Below are positions 7,783-17,012 of a stretch of 27,789 nt of DNA, in pieces. The number at the start of each line of letters is the position of its first letter. Within the stretch, counting starts at the first letter, position 1. Source of the DNA: CAZHRC01 sp964533865 (GTDB taxonomy: Bacteria; Bacillota; Clostridia; Tissierellales; Peptoniphilaceae). The notes beneath the pieces were generated by a model. The model was not told the origin of the DNA, did no database searches, and saw only the letters and a program-made list of their open reading frames with translations. The DNA lies in contig CAZHRC010000022.1 of the NCBI GenBank assembly GCA_964533865.1, forward strand, positions 1-27,789. The letters are read 5' to 3'. Both the position numbers and the translations under genes were made by a program.

Positions 7783-10083
7783 TTATTCAACCTCTTTGAA
7801 ATAATGGCCTTTTGTAAAACCCTTCTCCTCAGGCGATGTCGTTCTTCTCGGATGGTTCAAAAACGCCACTGCCTCTTTCATATCACCTTCTCCAGCGTCG
7901 GTTACCCGATAGATCTGTATGCCAGAGGCGAGAAGTTCGTCAAAAAAGCTTGAAGTATCGATAGGTACGCTATTGTGCATTTCAGTGATTTTGTTGCGCC
8001 GTTCAAAGGGAAAACGCATCTGCTTTTCGTCTTTTAAATAGAACCGTTTTGAAAACCCACAGGTTTCACAACCACTGCTATCCACACAGCCTTTGTAAGG
8101 TGACATGGGACAAAAAGCCATGGTCATGACCACAGTTCTGCCATAAGCCATCGCTTCTAAAGGAAGGCTGGCTTTTTTGGCGAGAGCTTTAATCTGATCT
8201 AAGGTCAACTCCACAGAACAGGTGACCGATGTCGCCCCTAATCCACGAAGCACCTCGACTGTGTGGTGGTTGTACACATTCATACCGTAATCGGTATGGC
8301 ATTTCAAATGAGGGTACTTACGGGCTAATTCGAAATGTCCGATGTCTGTGAGAACGAGCCCCGTCAACCGATCTGCTACAGATTCCACTGTGGTCATCAC
8401 ATCCTCCGCTTCTTGAGCGGTCATAATCCTCGGCAAAACGAAATAAACCTCCCGCTCGTCGCCGGGTAGCCCCCCCTCCAATTGGGAAATACCATGGATA
8501 TAGACGCGAGATGCGCTAGTTTCGTCTTTCATCGTACCATTGTAGGTATCGAATGCCGGAAGAATGGGAAGGGTTGCACTATATGGCGACTTCGTCTTCT
8601 CGTCAATCCGGGTCGCATGCCTTGAGATAGGGCGAGTTTTTAGATCATTTAACCCCTCCACTGCTTTTCTACGCAATTGGTTGAGTTCTGAAAGGGCTAA
8701 AAACAAGTTGTCTTCCAATTCGATGACGATATCTCCTAACACGTAAATCGTATCGCCGAGTTTTGAAAGTTGTTCCGCCACTTTATCCTTGTGAATCCCT
8801 CTTTTTTGTGCGACTTCGATCGGTTTATCGCCGAAGACCGTTACTTTTCGACTGCCAGAAATAGCGATGAGCTTTGGCAACTCCCCAAGTCGTCCTTCAA
8901 AACGAAGGGTCAACGGTTCCAGGCGATACTCTTTTTGAATCGAAGTTTCGTAATTTTGATTTAACTTCTGAGAATGAACCCTTCGCACCGCTGTGCCCTT
9001 CCCTAGATCGGGAAACTCTTGAAACCGAATCCTATCCCCTTTTTTGTGATGTCTCACCATGGTGTGGGGGAGAATTTTGCCTTTTTCCGTTTCTAATTGG
9101 AGCCCGTCGCCTTCATAAACCTCTTTTGTCCAGCGAATGACCCCACCCGCTTCCACTTCGCCAACCACTGTGCCTTTTTGAGCTTTCGGATCGACGAGGA
9201 TACCCTGACCAAAGTCTTTTAACGTAAATCCTTTGGTGAAGCCTCGGTTGGAACTATCGAGGAGCGTTTCCGTCGATGGCTGGTTTCCTTCTAAGAGTTG
9301 GCGATAGATCGATACGGTGGTCGCCACATATTCTGGTTTTTTCATGCGCCCTTCGATTTTAAAGGAGGAAACCCCAGCCTTTTTCAAAGTTGTGATCTCT
9401 TCTTTTACTGCCAAGTCTTTGGGGCTGATGAGGGGAGCGTCCACCATCGCATCATCTAAAATGGTCCCATCTTCCCTCTCGATGGTATACGCCTTTCGAC
9501 AAGGTTGTGCACAACGGCCGCGATTGCCACTACGACCGCCGATCATCGAACTCATCAAGCACGCTCCTGAATAGGATATACATAAAGAGCCGTGAATGAA
9601 GTGTTCCAGCTCGATATCCAGGTCGCGGTCAATGCGTTTGATATCGTCCAAAGCTGTTTCTCTGGCTAGGATCACTCGAGAAAAACCGAGATCGGATAAT
9701 ATTTTGGCACCGTAGTAATTATGCACCGTCATTTGGGTGCTTCCGTGTAGGGGGAGATCCGGATAGGTTTTACGAATGAGGTCTGCAAGGCCCAAGTCCT
9801 GAAGAATGAGAGCATCCACACCGCACTCGACGAGTTTCGCAACAAATACCATCGCCTCATCGAGCTCTGACTCTTTGATCAGAGTGTTGACGGTGACGTA
9901 GATACGCACATCGCGAAGATGTGCGTATTTGATGATTTCTTCGAGAGCATCCTGAGAAAAATTAGCCGCGTACGCCCGCGCGCCAAAGGACTGCCCACTC
10001 AAGTAGAGGGCATTGGCGCCGTTGTGAATGGCGGCTATCGCCATCTCCCGGTTTCCCGCTGGCGCTAAGAGTTCATAGGTCAC
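7783..10083 (-). CDS. Peptidase U32 family protein, probable RNA hydroxylase (RlhA/TrhP-like)
   Basis: This 766-residue protein has the U32 barrel at the N-terminus (MTYELLAPAGNREMAIAAI) and the family signature around FIHGSLCISYSGACLMSSMI and NRGRCAQPCR. The cysteines Cys168, Cys175, Cys191 and Cys195 match the C-x6-C-x15-C-x3-C iron-sulfur pattern of prephenate-dependent RNA hydroxylases. The middle resembles DUF3656, and a second Cys-rich patch lies near the end (CPMSPYKGCVDSSGCETC). E. coli RlhA hydroxylates 23S rRNA C2501 and TrhP hydroxylates tRNA U34; which this one does cannot be told from sequence alone, though the DUF3656-like part favours RlhA. The old name collagenase-like protease should be treated with caution. 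The start is GTG, preceded by GGAG at seven bases, and overlaps the zapA stop as GTGA. Confidence 0.88.
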   Translation of the reverse strand: MTYELLAPAGNREMAIAAIHNGANALYLSGQSFGARAYAANFSQDALEEIIKYAHLRDVRIYVTVNTLIKESELDEAMVFVAKLVECGVDALILQDLGLADLIRKTYPDLPLHGSTQMTVHNYYGAKILSDLGFSRVILARETALDDIKRIDRDLDIELEHFIHGSLCISYSGACLMSSMIGGRSGNRGRCAQPCRKAYTIEREDGTILDDAMVDAPLISPKDLAVKEEITTLKKAGVSSFKIEGRMKKPEYVATTVSIYRQLLEGNQPSTETLLDSSNRGFTKGFTLKDFGQGILVDPKAQKGTVVGEVEAGGVIRWTKEVYEGDGLQLETEKGKILPHTMVRHHKKGDRIRFQEFPDLGKGTAVRRVHSQKLNQNYETSIQKEYRLEPLTLRFEGRLGELPKLIAISGSRKVTVFGDKPIEVAQKRGIHKDKVAEQLSKLGDTIYVLGDIVIELEDNLFLALSELNQLRRKAVEGLNDLKTRPISRHATRIDEKTKSPYSATLPILPAFDTYNGTMKDETSASRVYIHGISQLEGGLPGDEREVYFVLPRIMTAQEAEDVMTTVESVADRLTGLVLTDIGHFELARKYPHLKCHTDYGMNVYNHHTVEVLRGLGATSVTCSVELTLDQIKALAKKASLPLEAMAYGRTVVMTMAFCPMSPYKGCVDSSGCETCGFSKRFYLKDEKQMRFPFERRNKITEMHNSVPIDTSSFFDELLASGIQIYRVTDAGEGDMKEAVAFLNHPRRTTSPEEKGFTKGHYFKEVE

Positions 10084-10643
10084 GATTGTCTCCTGCCTCG
10101 GTCGAGGTTTGATAGGGATTTGCGCAACTCTTGAAGTTCTTTCGCTTGGGCGGTTCGCTCTTTTTGAAGCTTTTCTATGGTTTCTTGCAAGTGTTGGATA
10201 TCGTGTTGACGTTTGTCCAATGCAGACTGTTGTTGCCTTGCAGCATTTTCCATGGCTGTTATTTTTTGCTGTACCCCTTGAGCTTTTGCCTCGGCTTGGG
10301 CAAGTTTAAGTCTCGTTTCATCCAAAGCGTGTCTATAATCCGCCGATTGAGTGATCAATCTTTGATTCTCCACTTTTAACGGTTCAAAGCTCGCCATCGG
10401 TTCCGAGGCTTCTGCTTTCAACGCCTCGAGATTCTCTTCCATATGAAAGAGTTCATCGGCGATGTTGAAGGCAGAAAGCATGAACACCATGGTTTTATTT
10501 AGAGAGTGGTTGGTGTTTTTACACTCCTCCACTTTCTTATCGACGTAATTGCCCAGTTCTTTCACCTGGTCTGGGGTGCGTTCACTGACGATGGTGTATT
10601 CAATCCCAGCAATGGTTACAGTGGCTTTATTGAGTTCGGACAT
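10080..10643 (-). CDS. zapA: Cell division protein ZapA with long coiled-coil extension
   Basis: Residues 1-90 match ZapA, the FtsZ-associated protein that bundles protofilaments at the Z ring: an N-terminal strand pair (ATVTIAGIEYTIVSERT) and the helix containing LNKTMVFMLSAFNIADELF. Residues of about 90-187 form a long, Q/E/K-rich coiled coil ending in a basic tail (RGRRQS). Typical ZapA proteins have about 90-110 residues, so the extension nearly doubles the length; similar extensions occur in some Clostridia. AAGGAAGG precedes the ATG. It follows pheT by 33 nt and overlaps the U32 start, the usual clostridial neighbourhood pheT-zapA-U32-mutS2. Confidence 0.88.
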   Translation of the reverse strand: MSELNKATVTIAGIEYTIVSERTPDQVKELGNYVDKKVEECKNTNHSLNKTMVFMLSAFNIADELFHMEENLEALKAEASEPMASFEPLKVENQRLITQSADYRHALDETRLKLAQAEAKAQGVQQKITAMENAARQQQSALDKRQHDIQHLQETIEKLQKERTAQAKELQELRKSLSNLDRGRRQS

Positions 10644-10676
10644 ATGCCTTCCTTTCTATCGTGGGACCAGACCGCA

Positions 10677-13064
10677 TTAAAGTCGAATGGTCGCGTCGTA
10701 TTCAGCGTTCAGGCCTTCCAAAATGCGCTTAAGACTTGTGTTGACTTCTTCGTCGACCAAGGTTCTATCCTCTGCACCAAATACGATTTTATAAGCCAAG
10801 CTCTTTTTTCTATCGTCGATTTGATCGCCGGTGTACTCGTCAAAAAGCGCCACAGTTTTGACCAGGTCGCCACCAGCTGACAAGATGAAGTTTTCCAAGG
10901 TCTTAGTTTCCAATTGGCGATCGACCACAAGGGCGATATCTCTGGTCACCCTTGGGTAGCGAGGAATCGGGGCGTAGAGTTTTTCAGGGTTGCTCTGTGC
11001 TATACACGCGACCAAGTCGATCTCAGCAATGTAAACCCGATTGCGAATATCGCTGTTTTCCATAACCCCATAGCTCAGCTCGCCCAATACGCCCAAGCGT
11101 TCGCCACCTGCCCAGAGGGAAGCCGACCGCCCAGGATGGAAGGTGGGATTATCCGTCTCGCGAACGAAATCCAATCCCTCGAGGCCTACGGTTTTAAAGA
11201 CTTTGACGATCCGGTCTTTTAGCGTGTAAAAATCCTCTTTGCCACAAAGGCCGATACACAGGGTATCCCTCTCCTCTGGAAGCTCATCTTTCTGACCTGG
11301 AACGAAGATGTTGCCGATTTCGTAAAAGCTCAAATCCGATAGTTTTTGGTTGTTGTTCTTTTCAAGGACATTTAACATGTTGCCGATCATCGTAGGACGC
11401 ATAATGCTGAAATCTTCACCGAGTGGGTTCATGATTTCCACGACTCTTCGCATGGGACTGTCCTCTGGAATTTGAAGCTTTTGAAACACTTTTGGGCTGA
11501 TGAATGAGTATGTGCTAATTTCATCAAGACCCACTGCACATAGCCCGTCTTTAAGCACTTCTTCATACTCTTTCATCGGCGATTTTTCACCTCGGGTCAG
11601 TTGTCCTTTGAGGGGTTGAGGTGGAATGTTGTGGAATCCAAAGAGTCTTCCGATTTCTTCTGCCAAGTCCGCTTCCCCTTCAACATCGAGTCGGAAGTGA
11701 GGAATGGTCACGACGAGAAGATCATTGCTCTTTTCCACTTCAAACTCCAAAGATGTCAAGTAGGTGGTCATTTCATCGACGGTGAGTGCTATCCCCAAAA
11801 TATCGCAAACTCGGTGAGGCCTCAGATTAATCATTCGGGTGGGGGCTTCGGTTAATCCTGCGTTGATGTGTCCGTTGACCACGACACCGCACCCGAGCTG
11901 CTCGATTAAATAACACACCCGTTGGGAAGCTAACTCTGCGATTTCAACCGACAACCCCTTTTCGTAACGCGAGGAGGCTTCTGATCGAAGACCGAGTTTT
12001 TTAGAGGTGGTACGCACGCTTTCACGGTCAAAAACCGCGGATTCCAATAGGATGCGGTGGGTTTTTTCGGTGACTTCCGAGTCAAATCCTCCCATCACTC
12101 CTGCTAGAGCCACCGGCTTCTCGCCATCGGCGATAACCATCATCCCCGGTTCGAGGTTGCGATCGGTCCCGTCCAGAGTTTTCAAAACCTCCCCTGGTGC
12201 CGCTTCTCGCACGATGATCCGCTGATCCGCCAACATGTCGAGGTCAAAAGCGTGAAGGGGTTGACCCAACTCCAACATGACGTAGTTGGTGATGTCGACG
12301 AGGTTGTTGATGGGGCGCATACCGCTTGCCATCAACGCGTTTTGCATCCACTGAGGTGAAGGTTCGATGACCACATCTTCGATCACTCGCCCTATATAGC
12401 GACTACACTTTGGCGTTTCGATGTCGATGCCTTTTAAATAGGTGGCGATGGATCCAACGCCCTTTCGCGCGCCGACTTCCGGCAAGGTGATGTGGGTGTT
12501 GTAAGTCGCAGCCGCTTCCCGCGCCATGCCCACAATAGACAGGCAGTCTGGCCGGTTTGGGGTGATTTCGAAGTCGATCACCTCAGCATTCAAGCCCAAT
12601 ACTTCTTTAATATCCGCACCCAGCTCCAAATCGCCTTCCATAATCAAGAGTCCCTCGCGGAGATGGCGTGGAATGACTTTGTCGTCAAATCCCAACTCTT
12701 CTAAAGAGCACAACATCCCCGGGGATTTCATCCCCATAAACTCTGCGACACCAATGGTCACGCCACCCGGCAAGGTCGCCCCTTCTTTAGCCAATGCCAC
12801 ATAATCGCCAACAGCCATGTTTTTAGCACCGGTGACCAAGGTCACCGTTTCCGCGCCAGCGTCCACAGCCACAATGGAAAGTCGCTTAGCCTCTGGATGT
12901 TTTTCTAAGGAGGTGATCTTTCCTACGACGACGTTGTCGATTTCTTGAGCTACGGAATTTATCGAATCCACGTGGGATCCAGTCAAGGTGATGCGATCGG
13001 AAAAGTCTTTGATCGAATCATTAAGTTCTACGTATTCTTTCATCCAATTAACGGGTACTAACAT
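10677..13064 (-). CDS. pheT: Phenylalanine--tRNA ligase beta subunit
   Basis: The 795-residue beta subunit of the alpha2-beta2 PheRS. Domains in order: an N-terminal B1 segment (MLVPVNWMKEYVEL), an EMAP-II-like tRNA-binding domain (about 40-155), the B3/B4 editing region, the B5 domain (about 400-475), a catalytic-like core and the C-terminal FDX-ACB anticodon-binding domain (last 95 residues, with PRYPRVTRDIALVVD). The length is normal for bacteria. AGGAGG sits six bases before the ATG and overlaps the pheS stop codon (TAGGAGG), so alpha and beta are made together. It is the second gene of the long operon. Confidence 0.97.
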   Translation of the reverse strand: MLVPVNWMKEYVELNDSIKDFSDRITLTGSHVDSINSVAQEIDNVVVGKITSLEKHPEAKRLSIVAVDAGAETVTLVTGAKNMAVGDYVALAKEGATLPGGVTIGVAEFMGMKSPGMLCSLEELGFDDKVIPRHLREGLLIMEGDLELGADIKEVLGLNAEVIDFEITPNRPDCLSIVGMAREAAATYNTHITLPEVGARKGVGSIATYLKGIDIETPKCSRYIGRVIEDVVIEPSPQWMQNALMASGMRPINNLVDITNYVMLELGQPLHAFDLDMLADQRIIVREAAPGEVLKTLDGTDRNLEPGMMVIADGEKPVALAGVMGGFDSEVTEKTHRILLESAVFDRESVRTTSKKLGLRSEASSRYEKGLSVEIAELASQRVCYLIEQLGCGVVVNGHINAGLTEAPTRMINLRPHRVCDILGIALTVDEMTTYLTSLEFEVEKSNDLLVVTIPHFRLDVEGEADLAEEIGRLFGFHNIPPQPLKGQLTRGEKSPMKEYEEVLKDGLCAVGLDEISTYSFISPKVFQKLQIPEDSPMRRVVEIMNPLGEDFSIMRPTMIGNMLNVLEKNNNQKLSDLSFYEIGNIFVPGQKDELPEERDTLCIGLCGKEDFYTLKDRIVKVFKTVGLEGLDFVRETDNPTFHPGRSASLWAGGERLGVLGELSYGVMENSDIRNRVYIAEIDLVACIAQSNPEKLYAPIPRYPRVTRDIALVVDRQLETKTLENFILSAGGDLVKTVALFDEYTGDQIDDRKKSLAYKIVFGAEDRTLVDEEVNTSLKRILEGLNAEYDATIRL

Positions 13065-13073
13065 TCTATCCTC

Positions 13074-14096
13074 CTAAAACTGCTCGAGAAATCTTTTGTC
13101 GTTGTCAAACAACAACCGAATGTTCCCGATTTTGTGTTTTACCATAGTTATGCGATCGACGCCCATTCCAAAAGCAAATCCGCTGTACTTTTCTGGGTCG
13201 ATGCCACAGTTGATCAGCACTTGGGGGTGTACCATGCCACAGCCAAGCAACTCCATACTCCATCCCGTGTAGTTACACACCGGACAACCCTCGCCCTTGC
13301 ACGCAAAACAAGACACGTCAACTTCTGCGCTCGGCTCAGTAAACGGGAAGTAGTGAGGGCGGAAGCGAGTCTTCATCTCTTCGCCAAAAAGCTCCCGAAT
13401 AAAGACGTTGATCGTTTCGATGAGATTAGCCATAGTAACGTGCTCGTCAATGACCAACCCTTCAATTTGGTGAAACATCGGCGAGTGTGTATCGTCCACG
13501 TCGTCAAATCGGAAGGTGCGACCAGCGGAAACCATGCGAATCGGCGGTTTTTGGCTCTTCATCGTACGCACTTGAACCGGTGAGGTTTGAGTACGCAATA
13601 AAATGTCTTCTGTAATGTAAAAAGTGTCGGTTTTATCCCTAGAAGGGTGGTCCTTTGGCGAGTTTAAATCATCAAAATTGTTAGCCACCGTCTCCACTTC
13701 CGGACCGTCGATAATGTCGAAGCCCATAGAAATAAACAGGTTTTCTAACTCGCGAATCGTGTTGTTTAACGGATGGCGATGGCCAATTTTAAAGACATCC
13801 TTGGATACGGTCACATCGAGCTGCTCTTTTGAGATCTGCACTTGTTGCATCGCCTTTGTCAACTCGCGGTGTTTTGCGGACAGACTCGTCTCGATACGCT
13901 CACGCACTTCGTTTGCCAATTGGCCCATAACTGGTCGTTCTTCGGCGGTAAGCTTGCCCATCCCCCTCAAAACAGCGGTTAATTCACCTTTTTTACCCAG
14001 GATCTTTACGCGTATGTCCTCAAGAGTTTTGAGCGAATCGGCATTTTGCACCAGCTCTACGGTCTCTTGTTGTATGATATTTAATTTTTCCTTCAT
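13074..14096 (-). CDS. pheS: Phenylalanine--tRNA ligase alpha subunit
   Basis: The 340-residue catalytic subunit of PheRS, a class II synthetase. After an N-terminal coiled coil (about 1-90) it shows motif 1 (HPLNNTIRELENLFISMGFD), motif 2 (GRTFRFDDVDDTHSPMFHQ), the Cys cluster CFACKGEGCPVC seen in many PheS proteins, and motif 3 (GMGVDRITMVKHKIGNIR). The ATG has GGAGGAAG upstream. It is the first gene of the operon. The leader is only about 25 nt long, so there is no room for a T-box, unlike many Firmicutes pheST operons and unlike thrS in this window. Confidence 0.97.
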   Translation of the reverse strand: MKEKLNIIQQETVELVQNADSLKTLEDIRVKILGKKGELTAVLRGMGKLTAEERPVMGQLANEVRERIETSLSAKHRELTKAMQQVQISKEQLDVTVSKDVFKIGHRHPLNNTIRELENLFISMGFDIIDGPEVETVANNFDDLNSPKDHPSRDKTDTFYITEDILLRTQTSPVQVRTMKSQKPPIRMVSAGRTFRFDDVDDTHSPMFHQIEGLVIDEHVTMANLIETINVFIRELFGEEMKTRFRPHYFPFTEPSAEVDVSCFACKGEGCPVCNYTGWSMELLGCGMVHPQVLINCGIDPEKYSGFAFGMGVDRITMVKHKIGNIRLLFDNDKRFLEQF

Positions 14097-14123
14097 AACT
14101 TCCTCCAGACTTTAATTGCCTCT

Positions 14124-14152
14124 ATTATACCATAGATCAAGGGTTGAAAAAA
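14124..14152 (-). promoter_or_regulatory. Extended -10 promoter of the pheST-zapA-mutS2-argS operon
   Basis: On the minus strand TGGTATAAT (14124-14132) is a perfect extended -10. The -35 position 17 nt upstream falls in the T-run of the preceding terminator (14147-14152, TTTTTT) and is poor, which fits an extended -10 promoter. Transcription would start near 14117, leaving a leader of about 20-25 nt before pheS. Confidence 0.7.
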
Positions 14153-14181
14153 ACCGCACAACCATAAAGGGTTGGCGGTTT
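14147..14181 (-). terminator. Terminator of the ktr-SpoU methylase unit
   Basis: The minus strand shows a stem of 7 bp (14151-14157 with 14175-14181) plus 5 bp (14059-equivalent inner arm 14159-14163 with 14170-14174), separated by one bulged base at 14158, with a 6-nt loop and seven U after the stem start. It lies 22 nt past the stop of the SpoU methyltransferase gene and overlaps the -35 zone of the pheS promoter. Confidence 0.85.
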
Positions 14182-14202
14182 ATTAAAGGCATCCTTCTCT
14201 AA

Positions 14203-14955
14203 TCAAAAATTACGAAACAGCCCCATCAATAAAGAACCTGCGACGCCTGCATTTAAAGACTCGACTCTCCCCTCCATGGGAATCGTCACTTTTAAATCTG
14301 CCAAGTCCATCAGCATACTGCTCAGTCCGTGGCTTTCGCTGCCGATCATGAGGCAGTAGGGCTTTTCGATGGTTTTTAGATCAAAGACATTTTGTCCGAC
14401 CATCGCCGTTGAGATCATACGGTACCCGCCGAGAATTTGAGGGATCTCCTCCACATCGCAAGCCACGAGGTTTACGCGGAGGATGGAGCCCATGGCAGAG
14501 CGTACCACCTTGGCATTGTAAGGATCCACAGTACCTTTAGTGTAGAGTACATCTCGAAAGCCAAAAGCTTCCGCCGATCGGATCAGCGTCCCAAAGTTTC
14601 CCGGATCGTTGAGTTGATCAAGTAGCAACACTCTGTCACCCACTTTGTGAGTGAACTCTGGGATGGCCACCTCTGCGAGAACCCCCTCTGGGGAAACTTG
14701 GTCAGACAATTGGCGAAAGAGCTCATCAGAAAGAATCGCGCCTGCTATCTCCTTGTATCGGTTGGACAACTCATCAGCTTTACTCTCCATCACGTAGACG
14801 CTCATCGCGTCTGCGCCTTGACTTAGCGCTTCATCGACGAGTTTAATCCCTTCGAGAAGAAACGACCCACTGCGTTTCCGATAAGCCGATTGTTTTAGCT
14901 TCTTTAAGTGTTTGAAGATACGGTTTTGACCGCTTGAAAGGACGGTATCGATCAT
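14203..14955 (-). CDS. TrmH/SpoU family RNA 2'-O-methyltransferase
   Basis: This 250-residue SPOUT enzyme transfers a methyl group from SAM to a ribose 2'-OH in rRNA or tRNA. An N-terminal substrate-binding domain (about 1-100, with GSFLLEGIKLVDEAL) is followed by the knotted catalytic domain with motif 1 NDPGNFGTLIRSA (from 116; Asn116 and Arg126), motif 2 IGSESHGLS and motif 3 IPMEGRVESLNAGVAGSLLM. It resembles Bacillus YsgA, which also sits next to pheS, and RlmB; the target nucleotide cannot be assigned. Its ATG overlaps the ktrA stop as ATGA, so it is coupled to the potassium-uptake genes, and a terminator follows. Confidence 0.9.
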   Translation of the reverse strand: MIDTVLSSGQNRIFKHLKKLKQSAYRKRSGSFLLEGIKLVDEALSQGADAMSVYVMESKADELSNRYKEIAGAILSDELFRQLSDQVSPEGVLAEVAIPEFTHKVGDRVLLLDQLNDPGNFGTLIRSAEAFGFRDVLYTKGTVDPYNAKVVRSAMGSILRVNLVACDVEEIPQILGGYRMISTAMVGQNVFDLKTIEKPYCLMIGSESHGLSSMLMDLADLKVTIPMEGRVESLNAGVAGSLLMGLFRNF

Positions 14956-15608
14956 TTCAACGCTTCGATGGCGCGAATGGATTCCACCGTGCCTAGTACA
15001 AACAACAAATCACCAGAGCGGATCACATCTGCCGGGTTGGGGTTGATATTGACATCTGCTTCGCGTACAATAGCGACCACATTGACCCCGTAGGCAGCGC
15101 GAACGTTGCTTTGAGCCAATGTTTTGGCGTGCCAACTCTCAGGCGCTTTGATCTCCACCAAACTGTAGTCTTCCGATAAGCCAATGTATTCGACGATACT
15201 CTTAGAGGTAAGAGAATGTGCCAACCGCACGCCCATATCTTTTTCAGGGATAATCACCGAGTCCGCCCCCACCTTTTGGAGGATCCGCCCGTGTTTTTCA
15301 TCCCGCGCCTTGACGATCACGTGATTGACCCCTAAATCTTTACAGCCGATGGTCGCAAACACCGAGGCCTGAAAGTTAGAGCTCATCCCCACGATCGCCA
15401 CATCCACATTGCTAATGCCTAAATCTTCTAAGACGTGTTCTTGGGTTACATCCGCCACCACCGCATGGGTGACAAAATCCGAAAGATAGTCCACCACATC
15501 GCTATCGACGTCGATGGCGATAACTTCATTGCCCAGTTCCGCCAAAGTCAACGCTAAGTTGGTGCCAAATCGGCCACAACCGATAACTGCAAATTCTTTT
15601 TGTGTCAT
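14952..15608 (-). CDS. ktrA: Potassium uptake regulatory subunit, RCK (TrkA/KtrA type)
   Basis: This 218-residue cytoplasmic gating subunit has an RCK_N Rossmann domain with the nucleotide-binding glycines GCGRFG at 10-15 and an acidic residue ending strand 2 (IAIDVD), then an RCK_C domain from about 140. The single RCK unit and length match KtrA rather than E. coli TrkA, which carries two units. It is expected to form an octameric ring on the membrane subunit encoded just upstream and to respond to ATP/ADP or cyclic-di-AMP, as in the family. AGGAGTG precedes the ATG and overlaps the stop of the membrane-subunit gene (TAGGAG). Confidence 0.93.
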   Translation of the reverse strand: MTQKEFAVIGCGRFGTNLALTLAELGNEVIAIDVDSDVVDYLSDFVTHAVVADVTQEHVLEDLGISNVDVAIVGMSSNFQASVFATIGCKDLGVNHVIVKARDEKHGRILQKVGADSVIIPEKDMGVRLAHSLTSKSIVEYIGLSEDYSLVEIKAPESWHAKTLAQSNVRAAYGVNVVAIVREADVNINPNPADVIRSGDLLFVLGTVESIRAIEALK

Positions 15609-15617
15609 ATTGCACTC

Positions 15618-16967
15618 CTATCCAATTAAAACCGTGCCCCGAGCTTCTCGATAACTCTTTTGGCGTTCTCGCTTCGTAATGGCGAAGATCAACGTCAAAG
15701 GCCCTACCTTGCCCAAATACATACTCAGAATGATGAGTATCTTTCCTATTCCCGTCAGCGCCGGCGTCACATTACGGGTCAAACCTACCGTCGCAAAACC
15801 AGACACCACCTCATACAACAAGTTGATAAACCCCATGTTTTTCTCAGTGATCAATAGGATAAAAGTGACGCCAATGACCCAACCCAACGCCACCACCAAT
15901 AAAGCGACCGCCTTTTTGATCAAGTCGGTGGCGATGCGCCGGTCAAAAACGACCAAATCCTGAGTGCCTTTAATCTGGGAATAGGTGATCAACAACAATA
16001 ACGCAAAAGTCGTGGTTTTGATCCCCCCTGCGGTACCGGCAGGATTTCCACCTACAAACATCAGCAATATCGACACCAATGCTGTTGGCTCATACATGCC
16101 CAACTGATCCATCGAAAAATACCCTGCCGTTCGGGTGGTCACCGATTGAAAATAAGCGGATAACCAAGACGTGAGTGAACCTTCATTGGCCAAGGTTTTG
16201 GGATTCCCGTTTTCTAAGAAGAAAATAGCCACTGTACCTAAGACGATAAGCGCCAACATGACGCTAATCGACAACTTGGAGTGGATATTGAGCTTTTTCA
16301 AGCTCTTCTTGGTCAACAAATCGTGGTAGACGTAATACCCTGTACCCCCGAGCATGATCAATGTCCCAATAGTGAGGATGATCAACGGATCACCGCGATA
16401 GGGATACAGACTTTGCTCACCTAAAATGTCAAACCCTGCATTGCAGTAGGCGGATATGGAATGAAACACGCTGTTCCAAATGCCTTTCCCCCAACCAAAC
16501 TCAGGTATGAAGCGAAAAGATAACAGCACCGCTCCCACTCCTTCTATGGCAAAGGTGGACGCGATGACAAACTTCATCAATTTGACTAGCCCTTGTAGGT
16601 TGGTGGCGTTTTTTTCTTCTGCAATCACCAATCGGCTAGCTATAGAAATCTTTTTGTTTAGCAACATGGCAAAAGCACTTGCCAAGGTCATAAAACCCAG
16701 ACCACCAACTTGAATCAAACCGATGATGACCACATGGCCAAAGGTGTTCCAGTGGAGCGCTGTGTTGACCGTTACCAAACCCGTGACGCAGACCGCCGAC
16801 GTGGCGGTGAATAACGCGTCTATAAATGGCGTTGAAGTGCCGTCTTTTGCCGCAATGGGTAAAGACAAGAGCACCGCACCTGTAAAAATAACTAGAAAGG
16901 CTGCCGTCGCCAAAACCAGCGGCGGGCTGCTTTCAAATTTCTTCCAAAAGCGCGTTACTTTATTCAT
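15618..16967 (-). CDS. ktrB: Potassium uptake membrane subunit, TrkH/KtrB type
   Basis: The 449-residue membrane channel-like subunit of a Ktr K+ uptake system (K+ influx coupled to Na+ or H+ in the family). It has four repeated M1-P-M2 units, with the four pore loops visible as TSAVCVTGL (about 56-64), SISAYCNAGF, SVTTRTAGYF and VVSGFATVGL, each carrying the selectivity-filter glycine. The length matches KtrB. The C-terminus is short and cytoplasmic. GAGGGG lies ahead of the ATG. Only 46 nt separate it from rplT, and these contain the rplT terminator, so expression must come from read-through or from a promoter I could not identify. Confidence 0.93.
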   Translation of the reverse strand: MNKVTRFWKKFESSPPLVLATAAFLVIFTGAVLLSLPIAAKDGTSTPFIDALFTATSAVCVTGLVTVNTALHWNTFGHVVIIGLIQVGGLGFMTLASAFAMLLNKKISIASRLVIAEEKNATNLQGLVKLMKFVIASTFAIEGVGAVLLSFRFIPEFGWGKGIWNSVFHSISAYCNAGFDILGEQSLYPYRGDPLIILTIGTLIMLGGTGYYVYHDLLTKKSLKKLNIHSKLSISVMLALIVLGTVAIFFLENGNPKTLANEGSLTSWLSAYFQSVTTRTAGYFSMDQLGMYEPTALVSILLMFVGGNPAGTAGGIKTTTFALLLLITYSQIKGTQDLVVFDRRIATDLIKKAVALLVVALGWVIGVTFILLITEKNMGFINLLYEVVSGFATVGLTRNVTPALTGIGKILIILSMYLGKVGPLTLIFAITKRERQKSYREARGTVLIG

Positions 16968-16982
16968 ATTCCCCTCAAAAAA

Positions 16983-17011
16983 TAAAAAAAGTTCCGGTAT
17001 CCGGAACTTTT
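16983..17011 (-). terminator. Terminator of the infC-rpmI-rplT operon
   Basis: A perfect 11-bp stem (16987-16997 with 17001-17011, AAAAGTTCCGG and complement) with a 3-nt loop is followed on the minus strand by a U-run. It begins one base after the rplT stop codon. Confidence 0.92.
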
Positions 17012-17012
17012 C

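Noticed and set aside
13134..14115. Two plus-strand reading frames of 149 and 163 codons
   Set aside because: They are antisense shadows of pheS, without ribosome binding sites or recognisable protein motifs.
14097..14202. T-box or leader peptide in front of pheS
   Set aside because: The promoter at 14124-14132 leaves only about 25 nt of leader, and the hairpin upstream of it is the terminator of the preceding gene.
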